Source: an uncultured Lachnospiraceae bacterium
GTDB taxonomy: Bacteria > Bacillota > Clostridia > Lachnospirales > Lachnospiraceae
Direction: 5' to 3'
DNA length: 64,000 nt
Assembly (NCBI GenBank): GCA_910589265.1
Contig: CAJUTQ010000074.1
Location: 108,054 to 172,053 of the forward strand
The notes under the pieces were generated by a model. That model was given only the letters and a program-made list of their open reading frames with translations. It ran no database searches and was not told where the DNA came from. Below, piece by piece: positions 9,023 through 18,616 of this stretch (its first letter is position 1; each line of letters opens with the position of its first letter). A program made the position numbers and the translations under genes.

Positions 9023-11740
9023 TTATCCCCATATCGTCCATAATATGCCAGTAAAAACAGGCGCTGCATACATTGCTGTTATTATTATATACCAAAGAGC
9101 CATATACACATGTCGAATTCCCTCTTCCCTCTTTATCAGGACTGGCCATTCTCTATTTCTTTTCTTTTTCTTACAATATTGTATTCCCCCTATGAAAAGA
9201 ATAATGAAGGTAATAGCAGAAATACTGCCTCCCCACTTCATACCAAAAGGCAGAAACTTCATCACAACTTGGTTTTCACCTTTTTCTAAAGGAATTCCTG
9301 TAAAAAGTCCCCCTTCCTCTCTTATGTCATCTCTTCTCCTCCCATTTACCTCTACAGTCCATCCTTTATCAAAGGCAATAGGAAGAAGAAGAATTTCCCC
9401 TTCTTTGGAGGCAGTTACTTCTATAAGGCTTTCCCTCCCGAAAAATTTCGCATACCCTTCATACTCTTCATAGGCTTGGCATAAACGCTGTAATTTATTC
9501 ATATCAAGGCTGCTCACAAGTATCTCATAATCTCTTCCCTTCTCATCTAAACTTTGAATAAACAGTTCTACTTCCTGATTTTCAAATATCCCTAAGAATA
9601 CTCCATTGTTATTAAAATGGGCAGGATAATCCAAGTTTTCCATATTTTTAATAGTTGGAATGCCCACTGCCTTTCCATTAACAAAAATACGGATATTCTC
9701 CTCCTCTCGATCCCCCCCTGCCCCTGATAAATACAAAGCTTTCTTTCCTTTTACTTTCATTTGTAAATTTTCCCCATAAACCACCCCATCTTTTTCCTCA
9801 TAAAGAACCTGTATCAACTCTCCCATATCTTCTAGAGAACGGGCCTTTGCCAACCTTTCAAACATTTGGTTGTGAAGATCTATAAAATCATTGCCTGCTT
9901 TTTCTATCTTCTTCTCTTTTGAAATGACTACTCCAAAAGGAAGGGTATATTGATTTTCATAAAGATAATAAGTGGCTGTTTCCCCTGTAGCCCGGTCAAT
10001 AATCACAGTAGCTCTGTCTATTTCTTTATATAACTCTTGTTCTAATGGAAAACGGCTGATTGTCCTTGTTACTCCTAACAAAGCATCAGAAAAAACAGTC
10101 CCTCCTGCATCTAGAAGTCTTGTGAACTGACGGCTATATCCCCATTTTGATGCTCCTTCATGAAGGTAGGGAGAAATGAGATGAGTCCAGTTGGATAAAG
10201 CAGGCTGTCTTAGTACAAGTCCATAATTGGCGTTGAGACTTGTATCAGGATTTTTTATTCTTTCCATTGTAGTAGGCTGCATTTCAAAAGCATGGGAAAG
10301 TTGATTACAAATAAAAATATACTCTCCTTCTTGTTCTGGTTCTTCTCCATACCCTGTTATAAAATCAGGCTTTCCAAAGAAAATAAAACTATAGAATAGG
10401 ATCTCCCCTGCCAAAAGAAATATAATCCCATTGACAGACCATTTTGTCTGGTGCAACCAAACTATATATAGGAGAAAGGCTATTATGCAAACGATAGCTA
10501 GAACATGAAAAACTCTTCTCACTGGCAGTCCTGGAAAACGGCTATACACTGCCATTCCCACACCGCCTATAACAAAAGATGCCAATGTTCCAATCAGGAT
10601 TTTTCCTTTTTTATGACCTTGAAAGCTTCCCTGAGCTTCCCCATAAATTCTCCCTGCAAAAAAACAAGCCGTCTCTAGTACTACAAAATTAATAATGAAT
10701 CCATTTCGTATAGGATATTGAACATAGGAGCCAAAATGCCACAATAAATTAATACTTTCAAAGAAAAGTTCTAAGGTGATAATTAATATATTAGCCCCTG
10801 TAAAAAAAAGGATCCTTTTCTCTTTCTTACACTGAATCCATCCCTTTACTATGACCGCCCCAGCCAGAGAAAGCCCAAGGAGGGTAAACCAACGGGTAGT
10901 ATAAGCTCCCTGTACTTGTCTTATTATTTGGACATATTGGGAAAGAATCCCCCCTTCCCTTCCACTGCCAAACCTGGCAGACTCCATTGTCTGCAAAAGC
11001 TGTGGCAGGACAATAAAGGCAGAGAGGCAAAGACTAGACAAAGTCCCAAGCCCCAACTCCCATAGATGAAAGTTTCTCTCTTTATCTCTGAAGCAGACAA
11101 TAGAAAGTCCCCTTCTTAAAAATACATAAAGGAGGATCATAAAGGTCAAATAATAGCTATTTATAAGGCTCAAAGTTAAGATACCTACATATAAAGCCAC
11201 TTTGCCTTCTTTATAAACTTTCCAGACTCCCAGCATAAGGAGTGGGAAAAAAACGCCAATATCCATCCATTGATTTGTAATATACAGCGTCAGAACAAAC
11301 CCAGAGAAGGCATATCCCACACTAAAAGCCAGTTGAAAGAAATAAGGGGCTTTTCTCGTCTTATGAAGGTAATAATACATTGTAAAAGCCATGGACATCA
11401 TTTTTAGCATATGAAAAATAGAAAGGCTTTCCAAAAGCATGTCCCTTGGCACAAAGAGGAAAAAGATATGAAAGACGCTTAATTGGCTGCATCCAGATGT
11501 ACTCATGGCCATATTTACCCCAAGGGCTGTATACCAGTCAAAAAATAAAGACTTCTCTCCATGGAGGACGTCATAAATATGATAGTAAAAGGCTGCAATT
11601 TGCTGAGCCATATCGTAGTAGTCAATGGTTTTCTCCCCAAAAGGAAAGATTCCCTTCGTCCATAAAATACAAGAAAATAGAATCATAGTAACAAAAGACG
11701 GGATACAATATTTTATCTTGCAAAAGCTTTTGCTTATCAT
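9023..11740 (-). CDS. YfhO-family membrane glycosyltransferase (GT-C)
   Basis: 905 residues with about twelve helices and a large soluble outer region at residues 450-860. The first loop reads GEKTIDYYDMAQQIAAFYYH and then HGEKSLFFDWYTALGVNMA, the diagnostic start of YfhO proteins. In Bacillus and Listeria, YfhO-type GT-C enzymes take a sugar from undecaprenyl phosphate outside the cell and add it to teichoic or other wall polymers, working with a CsbB-type GT2 and a flippase. Here it starts with an ATGA overlap on the deacetylase gene at 11737. The partner GT2 is not certain; the partial GT2 at the left edge is not clearly a CsbB-type enzyme. Confidence 0.88.
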   Translation of the reverse strand: MISKSFCKIKYCIPSFVTMILFSCILWTKGIFPFGEKTIDYYDMAQQIAAFYYHIYDVLHGEKSLFFDWYTALGVNMAMSTSGCSQLSVFHIFFLFVPRDMLLESLSIFHMLKMMSMAFTMYYYLHKTRKAPYFFQLAFSVGYAFSGFVLTLYITNQWMDIGVFFPLLMLGVWKVYKEGKVALYVGILTLSLINSYYLTFMILLYVFLRRGLSIVCFRDKERNFHLWELGLGTLSSLCLSAFIVLPQLLQTMESARFGSGREGGILSQYVQIIRQVQGAYTTRWFTLLGLSLAGAVIVKGWIQCKKEKRILFFTGANILIITLELFFESINLLWHFGSYVQYPIRNGFIINFVVLETACFFAGRIYGEAQGSFQGHKKGKILIGTLASFVIGGVGMAVYSRFPGLPVRRVFHVLAIVCIIAFLLYIVWLHQTKWSVNGIIFLLAGEILFYSFIFFGKPDFITGYGEEPEQEGEYIFICNQLSHAFEMQPTTMERIKNPDTSLNANYGLVLRQPALSNWTHLISPYLHEGASKWGYSRQFTRLLDAGGTVFSDALLGVTRTISRFPLEQELYKEIDRATVIIDRATGETATYYLYENQYTLPFGVVISKEKKIEKAGNDFIDLHNQMFERLAKARSLEDMGELIQVLYEEKDGVVYGENLQMKVKGKKALYLSGAGGDREEENIRIFVNGKAVGIPTIKNMENLDYPAHFNNNGVFLGIFENQEVELFIQSLDEKGRDYEILVSSLDMNKLQRLCQAYEEYEGYAKFFGRESLIEVTASKEGEILLLPIAFDKGWTVEVNGRRRDDIREEGGLFTGIPLEKGENQVVMKFLPFGMKWGGSISAITFIILFIGGIQYCKKKKRNREWPVLIKREEGIRHVYMALWYIIITAMYAAPVFTGILWTIWG

Positions 11741-12465
11741 ATATTTAAAATTCCTTCCACTTCTTCCATTGGCAAGTCTGTGTCAAAAAGGCCTTTGTTC
11801 TCCCCATACATAGGATGGATCATAATTTCTATCTTCTCCCCATCTCTTACCAGAAAACTATACTCCTTAAAATCCCTTATTCCCCCAAAATAATCGCAGG
11901 TGCTTATGGGAAGTTTCTTTAATCTTCTATTATAGTAGGATTTATATACTTTATGGGGAAATGATAAATCCTTCGTCAAGTTTCTGCTTATACGCATAGA
12001 TCGAATGTGATACTTTTCTAAAAGAGGAATCATGACATCTAAGATTGGTTTATTTGTGTGAATATGATGGTGAGAATCCAAATGGCCCATGGACAGCCCA
12101 TACTCCTTATATTTTTGAAGCTGAGCAGCCAGCTCTAAAGCGGCCATTTCCCTTTCTCTTCTACCCATGAAGAGCCTGTACTTTGTACTCCTATGGAAAT
12201 TCCCATGGAATTCTCCATTTTGATTGCAAAAGAGAGAAGACCCTTGTATTTCTTTGGTCAAGGGGAAACCTTCTGTCAAATTTAAATGGATTCCTACCTT
12301 GTGGAAAAACCCTTCCTTCCTTGCAATCTCCACTGCCTCATCTGCATAGGGCATATTAGTCATTAATGTGGTGCTGCTTAAGATCCCCTTTTTAAAGCAA
12401 TGAGCAATGGCCTTTGTAACATTTTCATTTTTCCCAAAATCATCCCCATTTACTAAGATTTCCAT
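11737..12465 (-). CDS. ChbG/YdjC-family carbohydrate deacetylase
   Basis: 242 residues of the YdjC/ChbG fold. Visible are NGDDFGKNENVTKAI at the start (metal-binding Asp and catalytic Asp), GIHLNLTEG near residue 78, GHLDSHHHIHTNKP near residue 127 (metal-binding histidines) and IMIHPMYG near residue 215. Known members remove acetyl groups from N-acetylated sugars such as chitobiose. Being first in an operon of glycan membrane proteins and coupled to YfhO, it may de-N-acetylate a lipid-linked or polymer sugar. It has no signal peptide, so it acts in the cytoplasm. Its promoter is at 12524-12552. Confidence 0.85.
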   Translation of the reverse strand: MEILVNGDDFGKNENVTKAIAHCFKKGILSSTTLMTNMPYADEAVEIARKEGFFHKVGIHLNLTEGFPLTKEIQGSSLFCNQNGEFHGNFHRSTKYRLFMGRREREMAALELAAQLQKYKEYGLSMGHLDSHHHIHTNKPILDVMIPLLEKYHIRSMRISRNLTKDLSFPHKVYKSYYNRRLKKLPISTCDYFGGIRDFKEYSFLVRDGEKIEIMIHPMYGENKGLFDTDLPMEEVEGILNI

Positions 12466-12481
12466 CGTTTAAAAATACTCC

Positions 12482-12511
12482 TTGTCCTTTCCCTTTTTTT
12501 CTTGTTATAAT
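12482..12511 (+). promoter_or_regulatory. Promoter for the GT-C gene at 12570
   Basis: TTGTCC at 12482-12487 and TATAAT at 12506-12511, 18 bases apart. Transcription would start near 12518, about 50 bases before the chosen start codon. It lies back to back with the minus-strand promoter at 12524-12552. Confidence 0.5.
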
Positions 12512-12523
12512 AAATAATGGTTG

Positions 12524-12552
12524 ATTATATCACAAATTTATGTGAATGTTAA
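12524..12552 (-). promoter_or_regulatory. Promoter for the deacetylase-YfhO operon
   Basis: On the minus strand, TTAACA (12547-12552) and TATAAT (12524-12529) are separated by exactly 17 bases. Transcription would begin near 12517 and read the deacetylase, YfhO and the rest of the left block. The two divergent start points nearly coincide, so polymerases on the two promoters should interfere with each other. Confidence 0.6.
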
Positions 12553-12569
12553 GTAAATGGAGAAATAGA

Positions 12570-14399
12570 ATGAAAGAAAAAAATACTTATCTGTCTTATA
12601 TGCCTTACATCTTTCTGTCCCTTTTGGCCCTTTCCCTCCTCCTTCGAAGTTTTTATGGGTTTTGCTGGTCCGATGAGCCTTTTTACTTTGCTACTTCTTA
12701 TCGGTTTTATCAAGGAGATGCCCTTTTTGTCCATGACTGGTTTCCTACCCAGCTAAGCTCCCTTCTCCTTTTGCCCCTTTTTTCTCTATTTGTTGAGATA
12801 GCTGGCACTACGGATGGCATTCTTTTATTTTTCCGCATCTCTTATGTCATCTATTCTTTTTGTGTCAGCATTATTCTATACAGAATTTTTTTAAAAAAGC
12901 ATGATACCTTCCCTTCCCTTTTATGCGCCGCAACCTACCTTTTTTATGCTCATTTAAACATTGCAACACTGTCATACTACACTATGTCTGTAGGATTTTA
13001 TCTCCTATCCATGGCCCTCATTTACCACTTTTATAACAGTCAAAGCAAAAAAGCGAGAAAGTATCTTCTTTATTCTGGATTTTTCTTCGCTTTATGTGTG
13101 TTAAGCCTTCCCACCATGGCTATTGCCTATTTTCTTGTCCTTTTATGCATAGGTCTTTTATTATTGGCATCTAAATTATTTCATCAAGAAGAAAAAATTA
13201 AAAATGCCCAGCTTGTTACTGTCTGTCTCTATACTTTTTATGGCATTTGTATCCCCTTTTTTCTTTTTCTCCTCTACATGTTCTCCAAGCTTTCTTTATC
13301 CCAGTTTTTGGAAAGTATTCCCTATGTTCTTTCTGACGAAGAACATGTGACAAGCCTATCTTATCCATTAAAAAAATTTTTCATAGGAATAAATGAAGTA
13401 TATGGCTTTGGGGCTTATGGAGGCTATGGCCTCATTGGAATTTCTTTTTTATTAGGACAAAAAGGGATGAAAAAAAGAGCCCTCTTTACTAGTAACAGCC
13501 CTCTTATCCAGACAAGATTACCTTTTTTGAAACTTGGAATAGTCTTTTTGAATTTTCTTCTTTTCCTCTGTTATTTTATTTTTAGCCTTGGCCATACAGC
13601 TTATCTTTTTACTGGTATTACCTTATTTGGCATTGTGTTGTATTTTATTACAGAGAAAAGAAATGCTTGCCTTTTTTTCCTCTTTGTTCTTTCTGGCCTT
13701 ATTTTATCCATGGTTTACAGTTACTCTTCCAATGGGTATTTATATATTCTTTCCATTGGACATTGTATTTGTGCCCTTGGCTCCATCTTTCTAATATGGG
13801 ACTTTTTGAAAGAGCTGAAAGAGGAAGAAGGAAAAAAACGAGTTCTTTCTCGTCTAATCCAATTGGGGTGTTTCGCTGCTCTTCTTATCCTTTGTGTTCA
13901 AACTGGCGTTCTTAGATTTTTCAATGTTTACAGAGACGCCCCTCTCTCTCAATTAACAAAAAAAATAACATTAGGCCCTGCTAAAGGTCTTTATACAACA
14001 ACAGAGCATCATAAAATGTATGAAACCGTTTACAACGATATACAAAATTATGCTATAGCAGCTTCTGGCTATTCTGAAAACAATACCATATTTTTTACAA
14101 AACTCCTTCCATGGGGATATTTAGCAACAGATCTTCAATGTGCTTCTCCCACTACCTGGCGCACAAAATTCAACAGTGAACGTTTAAAACCTTATTATCA
14201 ATTGAATCCTGAAAAATATCCAGATCTTATTTTTGTCTTAAAAGACCAAATAGGCGCCTATGACAGCTGTGGAGACGTTATAGGGGATCCTTCTCCCAAT
14301 GAAAACGAATTAGGAGGATATTTGATGGATTATATTATAAAAAATAACTATGAGGCTGTGGAAATGGAAAGTGGGATTCTGTATCGAATCCCTCAATAA
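12570..14399 (+). CDS. Polytopic membrane protein, GT-C-like (divergent)
   Basis: About 609 residues and a dozen helices. The first outer loop reads FCWSDEPFYFATSYRFYQGD; an acidic pair in this place is the signature of GT39/ArnT-type GT-C enzymes. The C-terminal 150 residues are soluble and end with a segment like those closing the neighbouring membrane proteins (PDLIFVL, then GILYRI). It is the only glycan gene in the left block on the plus strand. I chose ATG 12570 because GGAG lies eight bases before it; ATG 12546 would place the start inside the promoter zone of the opposite gene. Function (adding a sugar outside the membrane) is inferred. Confidence 0.7.
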   Translation: MKEKNTYLSYMPYIFLSLLALSLLLRSFYGFCWSDEPFYFATSYRFYQGDALFVHDWFPTQLSSLLLLPLFSLFVEIAGTTDGILLFFRISYVIYSFCVSIILYRIFLKKHDTFPSLLCAATYLFYAHLNIATLSYYTMSVGFYLLSMALIYHFYNSQSKKARKYLLYSGFFFALCVLSLPTMAIAYFLVLLCIGLLLLASKLFHQEEKIKNAQLVTVCLYTFYGICIPFFLFLLYMFSKLSLSQFLESIPYVLSDEEHVTSLSYPLKKFFIGINEVYGFGAYGGYGLIGISFLLGQKGMKKRALFTSNSPLIQTRLPFLKLGIVFLNFLLFLCYFIFSLGHTAYLFTGITLFGIVLYFITEKRNACLFFLFVLSGLILSMVYSYSSNGYLYILSIGHCICALGSIFLIWDFLKELKEEEGKKRVLSRLIQLGCFAALLILCVQTGVLRFFNVYRDAPLSQLTKKITLGPAKGLYTTTEHHKMYETVYNDIQNYAIAASGYSENNTIFFTKLLPWGYLATDLQCASPTTWRTKFNSERLKPYYQLNPEKYPDLIFVLKDQIGAYDSCGDVIGDPSPNENELGGYLMDYIIKNNYEAVEMESGILYRIPQ

Positions 14400-14423
14400 A
14401 AAAGATGCTATACTTTCCATCTA

Positions 14424-15866
14424 TCACTCTATCCACTCTAACCGATATAAAGTTTGCTTTCCTTTAAATTCAAAACTTCCTATTTTATTCATCCTCATCC
14501 AAGGCATCCTCCCGCCCCATACCTCTTCTCTCGTCTCTGTAATGAAAATTATTTTTCCTTCTCTTATCTTTTCCTCTGAAATATTTGTAACGACTTCTAC
14601 TTCATATTGGGGGAAATAAAACTTTAAAATCCAATACCAGAGATCCGATTCCGAAGCGATAGACAGTTCTCCTTGTCTTTCAAGAAATAGTTCTAAATTT
14701 TGAAACTCTTCTAAGACAGGCTCTTCATATTCTTCCATCCAAACAAAAGGGTAGGAATAGATTCCCACTCCTATAAAAAAAATGCAAAGAAGGATATACA
14801 CATATTTTTTTAAGTAATTGGCACAAATGCCTATTCCTAAATAAAGCAATCCACAAGCAGAAAAAACGTATCGGCTTAAATATAAAGGCTTTAATACTTT
14901 TGATAAGATAACTCCAAGCAAAATGGTAAACAAATAAACAAGAAAGCAGGATAGCCCTGTTCTTATTTCTGACAAATTCCCTTCTTTTGCCTCCTGAAGA
15001 ATAAAAAAAGCCTTCTTATCTTTAGAACATCCTCGATACAACAGTCCAAAAAAGCAACTGATTACAATCAGCAAAAAAAGCTCCTCTATAATAGCAGTGT
15101 CAGTTCCTCCTGCTGGCCAGGAGAGAAAAGAGGGAATACTACGGAAAAGTATAGGTTCCTGATACCACCAACCTCCCCCTGCAACTGTTTTTGTCTGGTT
15201 ATAAAAAACAGGAAGCCATGGCAAATAGCCAAAAACACTTCCTATCATGGAAGCAAAAACTTTTCTTAGTTTTTTGTATTTTTTTCCTTGAACAATCCAA
15301 TAAACGAATAAAACATAAATGACAGCTACTGAAATCAACGCAAAATAATGAGTATAGGCGGCTGCCAGCCCAAAAGTAAAAAATCCTATTTCAAATTTTA
15401 TTCCCTCCCCATCCTCTTTCCATATTTCATATGCACAAAGGGCAGTTAAAAAAACAAAGAGCATTCCCCAAGTATACATTCGCATTTCAACGTTCTTTAT
15501 CATACTGTTAGGCAATGTTCCCAGAAGTAATTGGAATAAAAAGGAAGCCTTAAATCCAAACTTAGGATATATCCAAAACATACTTATACTCATCAAAAAT
15601 GCTATAGGAAGTACAGAAAAAATTTTTAATACTGGTATATGATACCCAAAAACCATGGCAAAAAGTTTTAATAAAACATAATATAAGGGGGGATGGACGT
15701 CCATGGCTGTCGCCTTAATCATATCATAAAAATTACTACGAATAAAAATTCCTGTAAATGCCTCATCTAGCCAGACATCATAATTAAAGCAAAGCATTAT
15801 TGTAAACCCTATAATAAGTATAGCTTCCCCCCATAATATAATCTTTTGCTTTCTACAATTTAACAC
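14424..15866 (-). CDS. Glycosyltransferase family 39-like membrane protein
   Basis: 480 residues with about eleven helices. The first outer loop has VWLDEAFTGIF, followed by MDVHPPLYYVLLKLF; the DE pair and the HPPLYY motif are typical of ArnT/PMT-type (PF13231) GT-C proteins that use polyprenyl-phosphate sugars. A small soluble tail follows. The start is GTG at 15866 with AGGGATA ahead, 17 bases after the upstream gene. It converges with the plus-strand gene ending at 14399. It is the last gene of the unit that begins with the flippase near 21060. Confidence 0.8.
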   Translation of the reverse strand: MLNCRKQKIILWGEAILIIGFTIMLCFNYDVWLDEAFTGIFIRSNFYDMIKATAMDVHPPLYYVLLKLFAMVFGYHIPVLKIFSVLPIAFLMSISMFWIYPKFGFKASFLFQLLLGTLPNSMIKNVEMRMYTWGMLFVFLTALCAYEIWKEDGEGIKFEIGFFTFGLAAAYTHYFALISVAVIYVLFVYWIVQGKKYKKLRKVFASMIGSVFGYLPWLPVFYNQTKTVAGGGWWYQEPILFRSIPSFLSWPAGGTDTAIIEELFLLIVISCFFGLLYRGCSKDKKAFFILQEAKEGNLSEIRTGLSCFLVYLFTILLGVILSKVLKPLYLSRYVFSACGLLYLGIGICANYLKKYVYILLCIFFIGVGIYSYPFVWMEEYEEPVLEEFQNLELFLERQGELSIASESDLWYWILKFYFPQYEVEVVTNISEEKIREGKIIFITETREEVWGGRMPWMRMNKIGSFEFKGKQTLYRLEWIE

Positions 15867-15882
15867 TATCCCTCAATCCTTC

Positions 15883-17319
15883 CTACCTTCGAATATAAAA
15901 GTCATAGCTTCCAAAATTACCGCCAAAGTCATATCCATACTCCCCTGGGGATGAAGAAAATCTATGCTTATCTGTATTAAATATAATGATGTCCACCTTA
16001 TTTTCCACTGCTGTCTGGCCTAATTTATGGATATCAGGATAATCCATTTCCATTGTATCATAAATTTCCGAATACCTACCTTTTGATGTTTCTCTGTTCC
16101 CATATAGCAACTTCACTTTACCCTTATATTGTCGAATATATGGAAGTAGTTCATTAGGAGCAATAATAAGAGGCTCCTCTTTTATAAGAGTCATATAATC
16201 ACCCAAATCTATCACGTCTTGGGAAATACCATAACTATTTTCTTTGCCAAGGAGAGCCTTCTTCCTTTCATATACCGGACTCAGGGAAAGGAGACAAAAG
16301 AATAAAAAAGCAATTCCTAGCTTCCATTGCTTTCTCCATCTTTCTTTTCTGCCAAGCAAACTCGTCAATACTGAAAAAAGAATAATAAAAAGAATGCCGC
16401 CTGCATAAACTGTTAAAATGGCCAGGATAGTACAAATACTAAGAAAAAGAAAAATAAGTTCCTTTCTGTCCTCTTCATAATTCCAAAACGCATATAAATA
16501 GAGTGGGAATAATATACACACAAAGATACTTTTTCCTGTCCACGGCGCTAAAAGGAAGGCAAAGGTTATGTTTGGAAAAGATGTATAATATCCAAATAAA
16601 AGAAAGAAACTTACAACAATTAAATATTTTAAAATGAATTTCTTATCATTGTGAAGAACATATAATCCTATTACATAATATACAGAAAAACATGCCAAAG
16701 CAAAGAAAAAAGAAAAACATGTATGTATGATTATTGTTGGATGGGTAAAAGATAATCTGCCAAGCATAGAAAAAAACAAAGCTATTGGAGAGAAAACTTG
16801 CTGCCAATAACTATCCCATCCTACTTCTTCTAAACCTGTCAAGGGATTATTCCAAAGGAGAGAATCGTTAAAATAAGCGTCACTAGCGGTCTGGACAAAA
16901 ATATAATTGTCAACTCCCGGCTGAAAATATGTAAACTGTCCCCAAAGGAGGATGGAAAACAAAATCAAGAAAAGAAAACAGACAATAGGATTTTCTACTG
17001 CTATTTTACCCCATTCTTTCCTATTCGCAGCAAGATGTTGTTGAATATCTTTCCTATTGTAAAGGAAAGACAAGAGCCCACAAATCACTATCATTGTTCC
17101 CCAAAAAAGGGAAAGCCATGTTAGTCTAGCCTTAAGCAAAATCATTGGCAGAGCAATCACCCAAAAAACAGCAAGTATAAAAGAAAGCCCTGATATATAA
17201 GCCAATGCAAAAGAGTCTTTGTATTTCTTCGTCCTTATAGAAACATTAGTTCCAATAAGTGTTGGCATGAATATAAGCCAGACACATAAAAGTAAAAGCT
17301 GTAAAAAGTTCATCATCAT
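15883..17319 (-). CDS. Polytopic membrane protein (DUF6077-like), single-chain form
   Basis: About 478 residues with ten or more helices and a soluble C-terminal domain that ends FSSSPGEYGYDFGGNFGSYD. Start and tail both match the split pair at 7081-8968, although the middle is shorter by roughly 150 residues. The tail probably folds as part of an outer domain common to these proteins. Function is unknown; a role in glycan transfer is guessed from neighbours. I took the ATG at 17319, which has GGGGGAG ten bases upstream and matches the paralogue's start; the ORF is open to 17373. Confidence 0.65.
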   Translation of the reverse strand: MMMNFLQLLLLCVWLIFMPTLIGTNVSIRTKKYKDSFALAYISGLSFILAVFWVIALPMILLKARLTWLSLFWGTMIVICGLLSFLYNRKDIQQHLAANRKEWGKIAVENPIVCFLFLILFSILLWGQFTYFQPGVDNYIFVQTASDAYFNDSLLWNNPLTGLEEVGWDSYWQQVFSPIALFFSMLGRLSFTHPTIIIHTCFSFFFALACFSVYYVIGLYVLHNDKKFILKYLIVVSFFLLFGYYTSFPNITFAFLLAPWTGKSIFVCILFPLYLYAFWNYEEDRKELIFLFLSICTILAILTVYAGGILFIILFSVLTSLLGRKERWRKQWKLGIAFLFFCLLSLSPVYERKKALLGKENSYGISQDVIDLGDYMTLIKEEPLIIAPNELLPYIRQYKGKVKLLYGNRETSKGRYSEIYDTMEMDYPDIHKLGQTAVENKVDIIIFNTDKHRFSSSPGEYGYDFGGNFGSYDFYIRR

Positions 17320-17426
17320 TTCTGGCATTCTCCCCCTTTGTTTCCTTTGTCCCTTCTTGTTCCAACCGAACATAGAGCAACCTCTATTCTAAATGTAAAA
17401 CAGTCATTGCTACTTCATGAAATTCA

Positions 17427-17957
17427 TCATCCTAACCCATCTGGCAATTCTATCCCGCACTCCATCTCATCTACAATCTCTGATGGGGACGTTTTCTCCT
17501 CACTTCCTTCTTCCTCATCTTCCCATAAAGACTTATACTCTTTACGAGATTTATGGGAATTTATCATTGCTGCATTTTTTGCAGTCATATACATTTCAAA
17601 ATTGAACTCCATTAATTTTTTCTCGTCATAGGGAGGTACTTTTGCTCCCCTAGAAATACGTCTGGCTATTTCCATACACTTTACAACATCTTCCGTATAT
17701 TCTGCCATAGCTTCTCCCTGCTGTCTGGCAGCCTCCCCGTTTTGGAGGGCATTACGATACATATGAAATTCTTCCATAAACTTGGTCATTTTGTTATATT
17801 CCTCTTCCAAAGCTGTGAGTTCCAAAATGACTCCCTCATTAGCCTCTCTATCCTGCCTTTTTTCATTCATCTTTTTTTCTTTTTCCAACTCAATACGCCG
17901 GCTTCGCAATGCATTCATCTGAAAAGAATATTGTTTTTTCACTTCTCCTATTTTCAT
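17427..17957 (-). CDS. Small coiled-coil protein, conserved in Lachnospiraceae
   Basis: 176 residues, highly charged. Residues 10-75 look like a helical coiled coil; a conserved-looking stretch follows (AEYTEDVVKCMEIARRIS, then VPPYDEKKLMEFNFEMYM) and the tail is acidic. I recall similar small proteins in Lachnospiraceae genomes but know of no function. It follows the DUF4317 gene by 23 bases, so the two are probably co-transcribed. There is no signal peptide or membrane segment, so it should be cytoplasmic. Nothing in it points to glycan synthesis. Confidence 0.6.
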   Translation of the reverse strand: MKIGEVKKQYSFQMNALRSRRIELEKEKKMNEKRQDREANEGVILELTALEEEYNKMTKFMEEFHMYRNALQNGEAARQQGEAMAEYTEDVVKCMEIARRISRGAKVPPYDEKKLMEFNFEMYMTAKNAAMINSHKSRKEYKSLWEDEEEGSEEKTSPSEIVDEMECGIELPDGLG

Positions 17958-17980
17958 ACTTTGCCTCTTTTCTTTATTTG

Positions 17981-18601
17981 TTAAGATAACAGAATACCAT
18001 TTAGCAATTCCATATTTGGATTATTTTCATCTGCCTGAAAGATATGGATCCTTTCCTCATCACTACTTCTATCCTTAAAGGCAGGAAACAAAAAACCCCA
18101 TTCTGGTTTGCCAGGCTCATAATCTCCATGCACTGGACAGATGCTGCCAATAAGAAAAGAATAGGTTTCCTCAGATTCCCAAAGATTTTCCTTGTCTTCT
18201 GCCTTTTTTTTGACATCATAAATGCCAAAAAAGAAATAAACTCCGTAATCCCCCTCTGCCTTATAGTTCTCTCCAAGATTTTCATAAAAAATATCCAATA
18301 TTCCATCATTCTTTAATCCACATTCCTTCAAGGATGTGAGAAATTTCCACATTTTCCCATCTTCCTTTTTCAATGGATAGTCTTTGAGCTGTTCATTTGT
18401 TTTTCCTAGCAAAACAGCCTTTGCTATATTCATGTTTTTTTGCTGCTCCTTTGGGGATAATTTCAGAAAATGAACATTAAAAGTTCCATCTACAAAACCT
18501 TCTCTATCCATATATGCCCCGGCAATTCTGCTAAAACAATTTCTTTTTACATTCATTCGCCTCGTTAACTCCAGCATATCCTCTCTGTTAATCTCCCCCA
18601 T
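17981..18601 (-). CDS. DUF4317-like protein, short form
   Basis: 206 residues beginning near MGEINREDMLELTRRMN and continuing with a segment like those at the start of DUF4317 proteins (RNCFSRIAGAYMDREG). Family members in clostridia that I recall are often longer, up to about 400 residues, so this copy may lack the C-terminal part. It includes CPVHGDYEPGKPEWGF, where the Cys and His might bind metal. The start at 18601 has AGGAGA close upstream and lies just after the dihydrouridine synthase stop. The function of the family is unknown. Confidence 0.55.
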   Translation of the reverse strand: MGEINREDMLELTRRMNVKRNCFSRIAGAYMDREGFVDGTFNVHFLKLSPKEQQKNMNIAKAVLLGKTNEQLKDYPLKKEDGKMWKFLTSLKECGLKNDGILDIFYENLGENYKAEGDYGVYFFFGIYDVKKKAEDKENLWESEETYSFLIGSICPVHGDYEPGKPEWGFLFPAFKDRSSDEERIHIFQADENNPNMELLNGILLS

Positions 18602-18616
18602 ATTTCTCCTCACCTT

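Noticed and set aside
9045..9473. A 142-residue plus-strand ORF inside the YfhO gene
   Set aside because: It is fully antisense to a strong coding sequence, with no ribosome site or motif.
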